Shown here: in pieces, positions 7,126-13,896 of the stretch | How positions within the stretch are numbered: the stretch's first letter is position 1 | Layout: each line of letters begins with the position of its first letter | NCBI GenBank assembly: GCA_964477125.1 | Contig: CAYZCZ010000011.1 | Location: 1-20,239, forward strand | Direction of reading: 5' to 3' | Length of the DNA: 20,239 bases | DNA from: DALYDK01 sp964477125 | GTDB lineage: Bacteria; Patescibacteriota; Saccharimonadia; Saccharimonadales; CAIOMD01 | The notes under the pieces: model-generated | The model's database searches: none | Told to the model about the DNA's origin: nothing | Seen by the model: the letters and a program-made list of their open reading frames with translations, nothing else | Program-made: the position numbers and the translations under genes

Positions 7126-7187
7126 ACTTAATGTGTAATTTATTTGTTATGTAAATTTCGTATATTACGGGGACTATAGTTATAAAA

Positions 7188-7196
7188 TGTTAAAAT
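7188..7196 (+). promoter_or_regulatory. Extended -10 of the lysA-like gene, predicted leaderless
   Basis: TGTTAAAAT (TGN plus -10 at 7191-7196) ends 6 bases before the ATG at 7203. Confidence 0.55.
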
Positions 7197-7202
7197 ACTA
7201 AA

Positions 7203-8426
7203 ATGTCGAAAATACTCAATAAAAATATTATTAAACAGGCAGTCGCTAAATACCCCACGCCTTTTTATTTGTATGATGCTAGCGGAATGATTAGTGCTTC
7301 AACGAAATTAAGTAATGCATTTAAATGGGACAAAGGTTTTAAAAATTATTTTGCAGTGAAAGCTTTGCCTAACATAAGCATTTTAAAATTACTTGTTGCA
7401 AAAGGCATGGGTTTGGACTGTAGTTCGTTGACAGAATTAATGTTAGCAGAAAAAGTGGGTGTAAGTGGTAACGATATTATGTTCACTTCGAATAATACAT
7501 CAACTGAGGAGTTTATTTTAGCAAAAAAACTAGGTGCCATTATAAATTTAGACGATATTACGCATATTGAATTTTTGGAAAAAAATGCTAGCTTGCCCGA
7601 ACTGCTTTGCTTTAGGTATAACCCAGGTAATATTGCCAAAGGTAACGAAATTATTGGTTACCCGGAAGAAGCAAAATTTGGTATGACCAAAAAACAAATA
7701 TTAGAAGCAGTTAAAATTTGCCAACAAAAAGGTGTTAAAGAATTTGGTTTGCATCAAATGGTCATTAGTAATAATTTAAATCGTCAAGTTGCCTTGGATA
7801 TTGCAAGGTTAATTTTTAAGTTAGCGGATGAAATATATAAAAAGTATGACGTACGACTCAAATTTATTAATTTAGGTGGTGGTATTGGCATACCTTATAA
7901 ACCAGATGAAAAAGAGTTTAATGTTCAAGATTTTGCCAATGGTGTAGAGAAACTTCTAAAATCTACACTAAATTATGAACCGGCTATCTATATGGAATGT
8001 GGCCGGTATATTACGGGTCCATATGGAAATTTAATATCTACAGTGCAACATATTAAGCAAACCTACAAAACCTACATTGGGCTTGATGCGTCAATGCATA
8101 ATTTAATGCGTCCAGGTTTATATGGTGCTTACCACCAAATAACAATTTTAGATAAGCCACATTCTAGTAGTAAGAACATTTACGACGTTACCGGTTCGTT
8201 ATGTGAAAATAATGATAAATTTGCTGTAAACCGCGAACTGCCAAAAATAGATATTGGCGATATAGCAGTAATACATGACACAGGAGCTCATGGCCATTCA
8301 ATGGGATTTAATTACAATGGCAAGCTTCGTTCTGCCGAAATTTTATTAGATACAAATGATTCACTAATTATAATTCGCCGTGCTGAAAATGCTAGCGATT
8401 ATTTAAAAACTTTAGAACTAAAATAA
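7203..8426 (+). CDS. lysA: Diaminopimelate decarboxylase-like PLP enzyme
   Basis: 407-aa fold III PLP decarboxylase (Orn/Lys/Arg decarboxylase group 2). The PLP lysine is K53 in YFAVKALPN. Further motifs are LDCSSLTELMLA, the phosphate-binding NLGGGIGIPY, MECGRYITGP, and the substrate-side MRPGLYGAYH. GSLCEN contains the active-site cysteine contributed across the dimer. The ending DTGAHGHSMGFNYNGKLRSA is characteristic of LysA-type enzymes. The expected reaction is meso-diaminopimelate to lysine, in the cytoplasm. A carboxynorspermidine or other diamino-acid decarboxylase cannot be excluded. No other lysine-pathway gene is nearby. It has its own extended -10 promoter and converges on a small membrane protein gene. 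Confidence 0.85.
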   Translation: MSKILNKNIIKQAVAKYPTPFYLYDASGMISASTKLSNAFKWDKGFKNYFAVKALPNISILKLLVAKGMGLDCSSLTELMLAEKVGVSGNDIMFTSNNTSTEEFILAKKLGAIINLDDITHIEFLEKNASLPELLCFRYNPGNIAKGNEIIGYPEEAKFGMTKKQILEAVKICQQKGVKEFGLHQMVISNNLNRQVALDIARLIFKLADEIYKKYDVRLKFINLGGGIGIPYKPDEKEFNVQDFANGVEKLLKSTLNYEPAIYMECGRYITGPYGNLISTVQHIKQTYKTYIGLDASMHNLMRPGLYGAYHQITILDKPHSSSKNIYDVTGSLCENNDKFAVNRELPKIDIGDIAVIHDTGAHGHSMGFNYNGKLRSAEILLDTNDSLIIIRRAENASDYLKTLELK

Positions 8427-8446
8427 TTTATTATTAGTATAGATTT

Positions 8447-8671
8447 TTATGATTTCTGGCTGGCTATCCAGGTCATTACTATTGCACTGCATACAAATTG
8501 GGGGAACATAACTAGTATTGCATTTGTAGCGGTATGAGAGCTACTTGTTGCATATAATAAAACAGCTATTAAATACGTAATAAAGGGTACATACAGAAAC
8601 CATCCTTGCCAACTGCATGGTATATAACTGCCCCGAACTTTTGTAAACCATTTTTTATTTTTCTTTGTCAT
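8447..8671 (-). CDS. Small membrane protein, unknown function
   Basis: 74 aa. A basic start (MTKKNKKWFTKVRGSYIP) and a CSWQGWFLY motif precede two hydrophobic segments (about 25-42 and 50-69) joined by a Ser/Thr/His-rich turn. The tryptophan-rich N-terminus before the first helix looks conserved in style, but I cannot name a family. The -10 TATTAT with TGC in front lies 6 bases upstream of the ATG. It is transcribed on its own, convergent with the lysA-like gene. Confidence 0.7.
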   Translation of the reverse strand: MTKKNKKWFTKVRGSYIPCSWQGWFLYVPFITYLIAVLLYATSSSHTATNAILVMFPQFVCSAIVMTWIASQKS

Positions 8672-8677
8672 ACATTA

Positions 8678-8686
8678 ATAATAGCA
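8678..8686 (-). promoter_or_regulatory. Extended -10 of the 74-aa membrane protein gene, predicted leaderless
   Basis: On the minus strand TGC plus TATTAT (8683-8678) ends 6 bases before the start codon. Confidence 0.5.
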
Positions 8687-8718
8687 AAAAATATATTTAA
8701 ATATATTTTAAGAGCAAC

Positions 8719-10383
8719 TTATAATTCTTCGGGCCAACGTCTATTACCCTCGAAGTTAGTATTATGCATAAGTTCAAGACTTAAGGTTAGCCATCGTTGG
8801 GCGTTAGATATAGTAGTGAACCTAATTTTATTATTATTGTTGGCTTGTTCAAAAGTTGTTTTTCTAAGAGTATTATATTTTTCTGTATTATGCATAAGGT
8901 CGACTATAATATTGGCCCATTTATCAGTATCGTATGGGCTAGCAACAAAACCCGATTGACCTTCGACTATTTGTAGGGGTATTCCACCTCTGTCAGAACC
9001 AATAACAGGTACCCCTTGAAATATTGCATCCGAAACTCGCGATTCAAACCCTTCTTTAGTAGAGGGTTGTAGAGCTATTTTGGCCCCTTTAAGCAGAGCA
9101 TTAATAGCTAAATCATTGTGAGGCACACGTGCTACCTTTAAATCATCTTTTATGTCTGAATATTGTTCACGCCTAGTTCGCATAATTTCAGCTAGTACTG
9201 GCACGCCGTCAGGGTCGTCAATTGAACCATTTCCAAGTACTACTAACTGGGGAATATCATTTTCCTTATATCCCATTTCAACAAGTTGCAACCTTGCTTT
9301 GGCGTATGATTCTATACCTTGTGGCATACCTTTGGATGGATCAAACCGGGCAATTAGAACAATATATGGCTTATCTAGGTCTAATGGTTTTTGGTTCTCA
9401 TTATTGGCGAGCTGTTCGTTGATAAAAGTTATTCCTTCTTTGCATTCATGCTCTGTTAGGGGCCTATTCAAATCATCTAATAAATCAGCCGTTGCCGGCA
9501 TAAAAATCACTTTATTATCTGGTACGTTTGAGGGGACAAAATCATCAACAGGATGGGTGATAAAAGTGTCGGCACAATTAACCTGGTTATTGTTCCATAT
9601 AAAATTCCAAGTTACATTTTGTGGTGTTCCTGGCTCTACCATCAACTTACCTTCGGTATGAATATGGTCACGGAATAATATTTTTGCACTAGGGTTAATC
9701 CCCTCATTTTGTTCAGTGCCCTTTATATATGGTATTAGGCCAGAAGGTTGCCAGTCATCGATAACAATCACATCGGCTTCACTTAACGGTTTTTCAAGCA
9801 CATCAACATTATCTCTTATGACACTATTGTATATTTCTGTATCATCTTCATTTAGGCAAACATCTGGTTTTGCAACACCTTGTAAAACATTGTGAAATTT
9901 TTGCTTTGTTACATCAAAGAACTTTTTGTCGGGTTCATCTGCTTTAAGTGCGTACCATTTTGCATCAACGCCTAGTAATTTATATAAATGTATAAGTGTT
10001 TGGCGCATAATTGCCACTCCACCACCACTAGCAGTAGCGTTTACAAAAAGTATTTTTTTGCCTTTCATAGCTTCAGCATCATGTTTCAACTGATCCATTT
10101 CTGCAGGTGGAGTAATACGTTCGTAGTCTTCTAAGGTAACACTACTTTCAATTTCAACTTCGTATGTTTCTGGATTATGGGATACTATGTAAGCATCATC
10201 TAACTGTGGATTAAGAGCTATTTCGGCTAAATTTTCAAAAATATTTCTGACATTTTGGTCATTATCTGGATTATTATGGTAATCCAGTACAGTCATCAGA
10301 TTTAAATTGTTTTGTTTTAACGTCATTTTTGTTACTCGCTTAGCGAACTTAAAAGCATTAACGTTTACAAACTCATTATCCAA
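8719..10383 (-). CDS. GT4-type glycosyltransferase, trehalose synthase (TreT)-like
   Basis: 554 aa as the open frame from a TTG at 10383. It is a GT-B fold enzyme. An N-terminal extension of about 105 residues leads into KGKKILFVNATASGGGVAIM (107-126), the first Rossmann-like half with its glycine-rich loop. VIVIDDWQPSGLIPYI and FRDHIHTEGK follow. The C-terminal half has IARFDPSKGMPQGIESYAKA and the donor-site STKEGFESRVSDAIFQGVPV, then GSDRGGIPLQIVEG. This order matches TreT-type trehalose synthases, which join NDP-glucose and glucose to make trehalose; another sugar product is possible. A consensus promoter lies across the TTG, so translation more likely begins at the in-frame ATG at 10326 (535 aa). 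It is transcribed alone. Confidence 0.82.
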   Translation of the reverse strand: MDNEFVNVNAFKFAKRVTKMTLKQNNLNLMTVLDYHNNPDNDQNVRNIFENLAEIALNPQLDDAYIVSHNPETYEVEIESSVTLEDYERITPPAEMDQLKHDAEAMKGKKILFVNATASGGGVAIMRQTLIHLYKLLGVDAKWYALKADEPDKKFFDVTKQKFHNVLQGVAKPDVCLNEDDTEIYNSVIRDNVDVLEKPLSEADVIVIDDWQPSGLIPYIKGTEQNEGINPSAKILFRDHIHTEGKLMVEPGTPQNVTWNFIWNNNQVNCADTFITHPVDDFVPSNVPDNKVIFMPATADLLDDLNRPLTEHECKEGITFINEQLANNENQKPLDLDKPYIVLIARFDPSKGMPQGIESYAKARLQLVEMGYKENDIPQLVVLGNGSIDDPDGVPVLAEIMRTRREQYSDIKDDLKVARVPHNDLAINALLKGAKIALQPSTKEGFESRVSDAIFQGVPVIGSDRGGIPLQIVEGQSGFVASPYDTDKWANIIVDLMHNTEKYNTLRKTTFEQANNNNKIRFTTISNAQRWLTLSLELMHNTNFEGNRRWPEEL

Positions 10384-10403
10384 CTACAGGACGCATATGT
10401 CAA
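10375..10403 (-). promoter_or_regulatory. Promoter of the TreT-like gene, overlapping its annotated 5' end
   Basis: TTGACA (10403-10398), exactly 17 bases, then GATAAT (10380-10375) on the minus strand. The predicted start point is near 10368, downstream of the TTG at 10383 and upstream of the ATG at 10326. This favours the ATG as the true start. Confidence 0.65.
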
Positions 10404-10445
10404 TATCTAGCATAACTGGGGTAGATAGAAAAATAGTTCTGTTAC

Positions 10446-10796
10446 TTATTCAATTTTACTGTCAATATCGCTCATTCTATATTTAATTATTCCAACTAAA
10501 ATATTTTCGGGTATTGGTTTTTGAACTGTAAATCGTATTGTTCCTTTAGATGTTTTAAATCCTTTTAATTGTTCCGAGTAATGTTCTATAGCCTCAGCGC
10601 CTGGGAATATACTCATATGATTTTTAAATGAAGCAAACGTAATTAAATATTTATTTTTATATTTAAAGCCTGGTAATCCGTATGTAATTACTTCTTTTGC
10701 ATCTGGAGCAACTTGCTTAGTAAATCTACGAATTTTTTCAAGTTCGGTTTTTTGCGGGTTTTCTACATTTTGTAGGTATTCATCTATGACAGACAT
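10446..10796 (-). CDS. DUF1801 (YdhG-like) family protein
   Basis: 116-aa cytoplasmic protein matching the small DUF1801/YdhG family. It has an N-terminal VIDEYLQNV...LEKIRRFTKQVAPDAKEVITYG, then the family core LPGFKYKNKYLITFASFKNH and MSIFPG. It ends KGTIRFTVQKPIPENIL, followed by a helix. Some members of the fold are described as iron-binding (frataxin-like), but function here is unproven. The length is typical for the family. The ATG at 10796 is supported by an extended -10 six bases upstream. It is monocistronic, just upstream of the TreT-like gene on the same strand, with a separate promoter between them. Confidence 0.85.
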   Translation of the reverse strand: MSVIDEYLQNVENPQKTELEKIRRFTKQVAPDAKEVITYGLPGFKYKNKYLITFASFKNHMSIFPGAEAIEHYSEQLKGFKTSKGTIRFTVQKPIPENILVGIIKYRMSDIDSKIE

Positions 10797-10802
10797 AAAA
10801 TG

Positions 10803-10811
10803 ATTTTAACA
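10803..10811 (-). promoter_or_regulatory. Extended -10 of the DUF1801 gene, predicted leaderless
   Basis: TGTTAAAAT on the minus strand (-10 at 10808-10803) ends 6 bases before the start codon at 10796. Confidence 0.55.
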
Positions 10812-10834
10812 AATAAATAAGCTATTACAATTTA

Positions 10835-10863
10835 TTGCTAATGTATTTGGACAAAAGGATAAT
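10835..10863 (+). promoter_or_regulatory. Possible promoter of a 38-codon ORF
   Basis: TTGCTA (10835-10840), 17 bases, GATAAT (10858-10863). The ATG at 10874 follows after 10 bases, which would leave about 3 untranslated bases. Confidence 0.35.
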
Positions 10864-10873
10864 CTATATAGTA

Positions 10874-10990
10874 ATGAAAAATAGCTATGTATTACTATTG
10901 CAAATTAATAAAATATGGGCCGGATTAGGCATGTTAAATCCAATTAATGCACTATACGTACTTGAAACTAGTAAAGATGAGTTTAAGTAG
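10874..10990 (+). CDS. Possible 38-aa small protein
   Basis: A short frame starting MKNSYVLLLQINKIWAGLGM and ending VLETSKDEFK, closed by TAG. It has AT-rich codon use like the host genes and a promoter-like pair with 17-base spacing just upstream. I recognise no family. It may be the surviving start of a longer gene eroded at the edge of the island-like region, or a real short gene. This lies in the 422-base interval between the DUF1801 and CheD-like genes, which otherwise holds a 27-codon frame, a terminator and an orphan tRNA end. Confidence 0.3.
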   Translation: MKNSYVLLLQINKIWAGLGMLNPINALYVLETSKDEFK

Positions 10991-11050
10991 AATTAGATTA
11001 AGACTAATTTGGTCAGTTAACAAAGATGTTCAAAGCTTAGTTATTAAATG

Positions 11051-11134
11051 CTATGTAGGTTTGTTGCTGAGTTTTAACTTTGCCCACTCATCTTCGTAGT
11101 ATTTTTGTTGCTTATCGTTCATACGTAACATCAT
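11051..11134 (-). CDS. Possible 27-aa small protein or gene remnant
   Basis: The minus-strand frame MMLRMNDKQQKYYEDEWAKL then KLSNKPT is hydrophilic and coding-like, but very short. It lies just beyond the terminator at 11142-11169 and would need its own promoter, which I do not see. It is more likely a remnant than a gene. Confidence 0.2.
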   Translation of the reverse strand: MMLRMNDKQQKYYEDEWAKLKLSNKPT

Positions 11135-11141
11135 ACCAAAC

Positions 11142-11169
11142 AAAAAGACTCCTCAGATGAGAAGTCTTT
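11142..11169 (-). terminator. Intrinsic terminator of the CheD-like gene
   Basis: AAAGACT (11144-11150) pairs with AGTCTTT (11163-11169) and CTCA with TGAG inside it, with a two-base apical gap. On the minus strand it runs into a U tract. It lies about 15 bases past the orphan tRNA-Lys 3' end at 11184. Confidence 0.75.
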
Positions 11170-11183
11170 CATAGTGCTTATGA

Positions 11184-11195
11184 TTGGAGGGCCAC
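11184..11195 (-). repeat. Orphan tRNA-Lys 3' end, copy 1
   Basis: TTGGAGGGCCA is identical to the 3' terminus (CCA, discriminator, most of the acceptor strand) of the intact tRNA-Lys at 12103-12113. No tRNA body is attached. It sits downstream of the CheD-like gene stop and is followed by a terminator, the same arrangement as at the intact tRNA. Confidence 0.6.
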
Positions 11196-11218
11196 CGTAG
11201 ACGCTATCGCAACTGAAT

Positions 11219-11788
11219 TCAGGTTGAGATTGAGTTAAGATAGCGCAGTAACGCTGCCGCATGTTCTTGGGTATCATCGAGAAATTCTTCGCCCCGTTGT
11301 AGTGCCGTAAGGTAGCGCATACCAAGGGGTTTTCGTGTTGTCGTCTCAGTATAGACAGTGTGTCCCTCTAAGAGTCGCCCATTACTACAGTCTAAAACCA
11401 TATCAATGCTGTTATCGCCCCAGCGTATATCGACGTTAGGGTCGAGTATGCCGGCATCTGCAATGCTGGATTCTACAAACGCTCTTCCCATGCGAACTAA
11501 CTTATCGCGCTCACCACTCGCATGACCTAGCGTGTGATTACCCCTAACCCAGGCGCTAAGATTCTTAGGGTCGTCAGTGAGTGTCAGGGCAGAATTAAAA
11601 AACTCGTTGACCATCGATTCTTCCGTTTTAGGGCCAACGCTGTGAAGCAAATGACCAATCCTACTTCGAGAATCATGAATTGCTATCCCAACACACCATG
11701 TCAGCCCCCGAGTGTCCAGAAGGGTATCAGAATCACCAGACTCCCAGTGGCTAGTAGCTACAACAACATGGTTAAGAGTTAGATTCAT
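11219..11788 (-). CDS. CheD-like (glutamine deamidase fold) protein, probably horizontally acquired
   Basis: 189 aa from the ATG at 11788. The frame extends upstream to 11869, but that part crosses the promoter and a tRNA remnant. The order of motifs resembles CheD: GLTWCVGIAIHDSRSRIGHL with a likely catalytic C32 and H46 or H49. An AWVRGNHTLGHASGE segment sits where CheD has its glycine-rich loop, followed by a helix, then DIRWGDNSIDMVLDCSNGRL. CheD deamidates chemoreceptor glutamines, but no chemotaxis genes are visible, so another target is possible. G+C is far above the neighbours (31 of 60 bases at 11281-11340, against 17 of 60 at 7681-7740). It is bracketed by two orphan tRNA-Lys 3' ends. 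Fold similarity is by eye only. Confidence 0.5.
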   Translation of the reverse strand: MNLTLNHVVVATSHWESGDSDTLLDTRGLTWCVGIAIHDSRSRIGHLLHSVGPKTEESMVNEFFNSALTLTDDPKNLSAWVRGNHTLGHASGERDKLVRMGRAFVESSIADAGILDPNVDIRWGDNSIDMVLDCSNGRLLEGHTVYTETTTRKPLGMRYLTALQRGEEFLDDTQEHAAALLRYLNSIST

Positions 11789-11794
11789 AAAATA

Positions 11795-11823
11795 ACTATA
11801 CCACAAAATAGTATATCTATCAA
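11795..11823 (-). promoter_or_regulatory. Promoter of the CheD-like gene, predicted leaderless
   Basis: TTGATA (11823-11818), exactly 17 bases, TATAGT (11800-11795), then 6 bases to the ATG at 11788. This fixes the start codon and excludes the longer frame. Confidence 0.75.
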
Positions 11824-11829
11824 GTAAAA

Positions 11830-11846
11830 TTGGAGGGCCAGGTGGG
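11830..11846 (-). repeat. Orphan tRNA-Lys 3' end, copy 2
   Basis: Positions 11830-11842 are identical to 12103-12115, the tRNA-Lys 3' end. Continuing on the minus strand, the T-arm half reads AGTCCCAC, not the CCCCTC of the intact gene, and then diverges inside the T loop. The copy therefore looks derived from a different lysine tRNA, as expected of an attachment site carried by an incoming element. Confidence 0.6.
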
Positions 11847-11977
11847 ACTAGGCGCACGGCTTCACCCATGCTATAGCTTCTCGCCGGTTCGTTCTTTTTT
11901 TGGTTTTGATGGAACGAATCGGGTTCTGCATATACTTCTTCGCTAAACGCTCGAATTATCGGAGCAAGCTCCTGTGC

Positions 11978-12054
11978 GTGGGCTTACCGACGACTCCATG
12001 ACATTACGCAGCTTTTCCTTTGGAAAAACTGCTATGTCGCGTTTCAAGCCCCAC
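11978..12054. ncRNA. Long imperfect hairpin, possible structured RNA
   Basis: Four nested helices close on one another: GTGGGCTT (11978-11985) with AAGCCCCAC (12046-12054, one bulge); GACAT (12000-12004) with ATGTC (12034-12038); GCAG (12008-12011) with CTGC (12029-12032); and TTTTCC (12013-12018) with GGAAAA (12022-12027) around a TTT loop. About 23 pairs in 77 bases is far more than expected by chance. I recognise no known RNA family, and the strand is undecided. It lies in the gene-free 11789-12383 interval, along with tRNA-Lys and its terminator. Confidence 0.45.
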
Positions 12055-12069
12055 CCGAACCGAACCAAA

Positions 12070-12100
12070 GAAAAAGACCTACCTTGCGGTGGGTCTTTTT
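12070..12100. terminator. Terminator downstream of tRNA-Lys
   Basis: AAAAAGACC pairs with GGTCTTTTT (9 bp), followed after one mismatch by ACC with GGT around a TTGC loop. It starts a few bases past the CCA of tRNA-Lys and can work in both directions. Confidence 0.8.
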
Positions 12101-12103
12101 CTT

Positions 12104-12180
12104 TGGAGGGCCAGGAGGGGCTCGAACCCTCGACACCCTGCTTAAGAGGCAGGTGCTCTAACCAGCTGAGCTACTGGCCC
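12104..12180 (-). tRNA. tRNA-Lys (anticodon CTT)
   Basis: A 77-base cloverleaf on the minus strand. Acceptor GGGCCAG pairs with CTGGCCC, the D arm is AGCTCAGCTGGTTAGAGC, the anticodon loop CTCTTAA gives CTT, and the T arm is GAGGGTTCGAGCCCCTC with encoded CCA. The discriminator base is T (U73), whereas lysine tRNAs usually have A73. It reads AAG. Confidence 0.93.
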
Positions 12181-12184
12181 TCGT

Positions 12185-12210
12185 CGAAACTTGCACATAA
12201 GTTTCGTTTT
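12185..12210. promoter_or_regulatory. 8-bp perfect hairpin upstream of tRNA-Lys
   Basis: CGAAACTT (12185-12192) pairs with AAGTTTCG (12199-12206) around a 6-base loop, with TTTT to its right. On the plus strand it has terminator form. It lies directly 5' of tRNA-Lys, where it might shield the folD side from readthrough. Confidence 0.5.
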
Positions 12211-12254
12211 GCCATTCTGACAAAAGCTTCAACCTAATACTTTGTTTCTCCTCT

Positions 12255-12298
12255 CAAAATTGCATTCAGTCGCTTTGGCTCCTTGGATTGCAATTTTG
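12255..12298. repeat. 10-bp perfect inverted repeat, 24-base centre
   Basis: CAAAATTGCA (12255-12264) and TGCAATTTTG (12289-12298) are exact complements. They stand between divergent tRNA-Lys and folD. This could be an operator or a stem of an RNA leader. No protein partner can be inferred. Confidence 0.55.
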
Positions 12299-12370
12299 GT
12301 TGAGCTACATAAAAATGCATATACAACGTGGAAATATTAGCAAATTACCTCTGTTTTGGCAAGCGTAAGT

Positions 12371-12376
12371 TATAAT
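12371..12376 (+). promoter_or_regulatory. folD -10 element, predicted leaderless
   Basis: A perfect TATAAT ends 7 bases before the folD ATG. No good -35 is visible at normal spacing. Confidence 0.55.
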
Positions 12377-12383
12377 AGAACCA

Positions 12384-13187
12384 ATGAAAATGTTGAATGG
12401 TGCAGATATAGCTAGTTTTATTAAGGAACGCCAAGGCCATCAGGCAAGGAGTTTAATGCAGGGCTCTGGTATAAAGCCAAAACTTGGTATTGTAATTTGT
12501 GGTGATAATCCTGTAAGTGAAAAATACATTTATTTAAAACAAAAATATGGTAATGATATATCTATAGAAACTGAAATATTTAAAATTGAACAGGCAAATG
12601 CCATAGATACTATAAGCAAATTAAATAATGACGATTCAATTCATGGAATTATAGTCCAGCTTCCACTACCAGACCCAAGCCAAACAGACGCAATAGTAAA
12701 TGCTATTAAGCCTGAAAAAGATGTAGACAGTTTAGGAACTAACAGTATGTTTGATTCAGCTACTGCCGTTGCCATACTTTGGCTTTTAAGTGGATATAAT
12801 ATTGAACTAAATGGTAAAAATATTGTTATTTTAGGGCAGGGTAGGTTGGTTGGTGATCCGTTAAGTAAAATGATGGTAGCTTCAGGCCTAAACCCGGCAG
12901 TAATAGATATTAATACTAAAAATAAAGACGAATTTTTAGAAGTAGCCCAAATAATTATATCTGCAACTGGCCAACCAGGAATTTTAAATGAAGATAATAT
13001 TCCTGAAAATGCAGTTGTTGTTGATGCTGGTGTAGCTAGCGAAAACGGAGTATTAAAGGGCGATGTAGCTGAAGAAGTTTATACAAAAAGGGATGATTTA
13101 AAAATTACTCCTAAAATTGGTGGTGTTGGCCCACTAACTGTATGTGCTTTATTTGAAAATGTAATAAGAAGTTCCCAAATAGTATAG
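12384..13187 (+). CDS. folD: Bifunctional methylenetetrahydrofolate dehydrogenase/cyclohydrolase
   Basis: 267-aa cytoplasmic enzyme converting methylene-THF to methenyl- and then formyl-THF, downstream of GlyA. It keeps the catalytic Y50xxxK54 pair in YIYLKQKYG, the HGIIVQLPLPD segment, and PEKDVDSLG. The NADP site ILGQGRLVGDPLSKMM is a variant of the usual GRSxxVGxPxxxLL. The C-terminal IGGVGPLTVCALFENV replaces the usual PGGVGPMT; the changed first residue is a lineage variation. Length is slightly below the usual 280-290 aa. It leads an operon with murI; the folD TAG and the murI GTG share one base. Confidence 0.95.
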   Translation: MKMLNGADIASFIKERQGHQARSLMQGSGIKPKLGIVICGDNPVSEKYIYLKQKYGNDISIETEIFKIEQANAIDTISKLNNDDSIHGIIVQLPLPDPSQTDAIVNAIKPEKDVDSLGTNSMFDSATAVAILWLLSGYNIELNGKNIVILGQGRLVGDPLSKMMVASGLNPAVIDINTKNKDEFLEVAQIIISATGQPGILNEDNIPENAVVVDAGVASENGVLKGDVAEEVYTKRDDLKITPKIGGVGPLTVCALFENVIRSSQIV

Positions 13188-13837
13188 TGAAAATTGGTGT
13201 TTTCGATTCTGGAATTGGTGGTTTATCTGTGGCTATAGCCCTAAAAAATGCTTACCCATCAGTGGAGGTTATTTTTAAGAATGATCAAAAGAACGTACCA
13301 TATGGCGATAAACCATTAGAGACAATATATTCATTTTCTAGACCAATTATTGAAGAGCTAATAAAAAAAGACAATTGCGATATTATTGTAGTTGCCTGTA
13401 ATACTGTATCAACAAATTTTGCATCTAGGTTAAGAAAAGAATACAAAGTTCCCATAGTAGCGATAGAGCCTATGGTAAAACCGGCCACCTTGGCTACAAA
13501 AACTAAAGTCATTACAGTATGCGCAACACCAAGAACTTTAGAAAGCAAGCAGTACAAAATACTAAAACAAAAATATGCTCAAAATATAAAAATTTATGAG
13601 CCAGATTGTAGCAAATGGTCACAAATGATAGAGAGTAACCAAATTGATGAAGACTGTATATCTAATATTGTTGAAGAAAGCTGTCTTTTAGGCTCAGATC
13701 AATTTGTACTTGGGTGTACACATTATCATTGGATTGAAGACTTAATTGTTAAAAAAATAAACGACAGGGCTAATGTTATGCAACCTGAAAATGCGATCAT
13801 TAAACGTGTTGGTCAAATAATGAAACAACTTGCTTAA
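13187..13837 (+). CDS. murI: Glutamate racemase
   Basis: Makes D-glutamate for the peptidoglycan stem, used by MurD. Motifs are the N-terminal FDSGIGGLSV, the VPYGDK loop, the first catalytic cysteine C71 in VACNTVSTNF, and the second C177 in VLGCTHYHW. Both acid/base cysteines are therefore present. At 216 aa it is shorter than typical MurI (about 260-270 aa), mainly between the two cysteines and at the C-terminus. A broader Asp/Glu racemase role cannot be fully excluded. The GTG start is fixed by the one-base overlap with the folD stop, indicating coupled translation. Confidence 0.92.
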   Translation: MKIGVFDSGIGGLSVAIALKNAYPSVEVIFKNDQKNVPYGDKPLETIYSFSRPIIEELIKKDNCDIIVVACNTVSTNFASRLRKEYKVPIVAIEPMVKPATLATKTKVITVCATPRTLESKQYKILKQKYAQNIKIYEPDCSKWSQMIESNQIDEDCISNIVEESCLLGSDQFVLGCTHYHWIEDLIVKKINDRANVMQPENAIIKRVGQIMKQLA

Positions 13838-13896
13838 ATTACCTGAAAACTAAGTAGGAAACAATAGGGCTCCATTACATGAGGTATTTTTATAAA

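Noticed and set aside
11789..11869. N-terminal extension of the CheD-like gene to 11869
   Set aside because: The extra codons run through the gene's own promoter and an orphan tRNA 3' end; the ATG at 11788 fits the promoter.
11974..12237. 87-codon plus-strand frame
   Set aside because: It crosses a terminator and is antisense to tRNA-Lys; no coding character.
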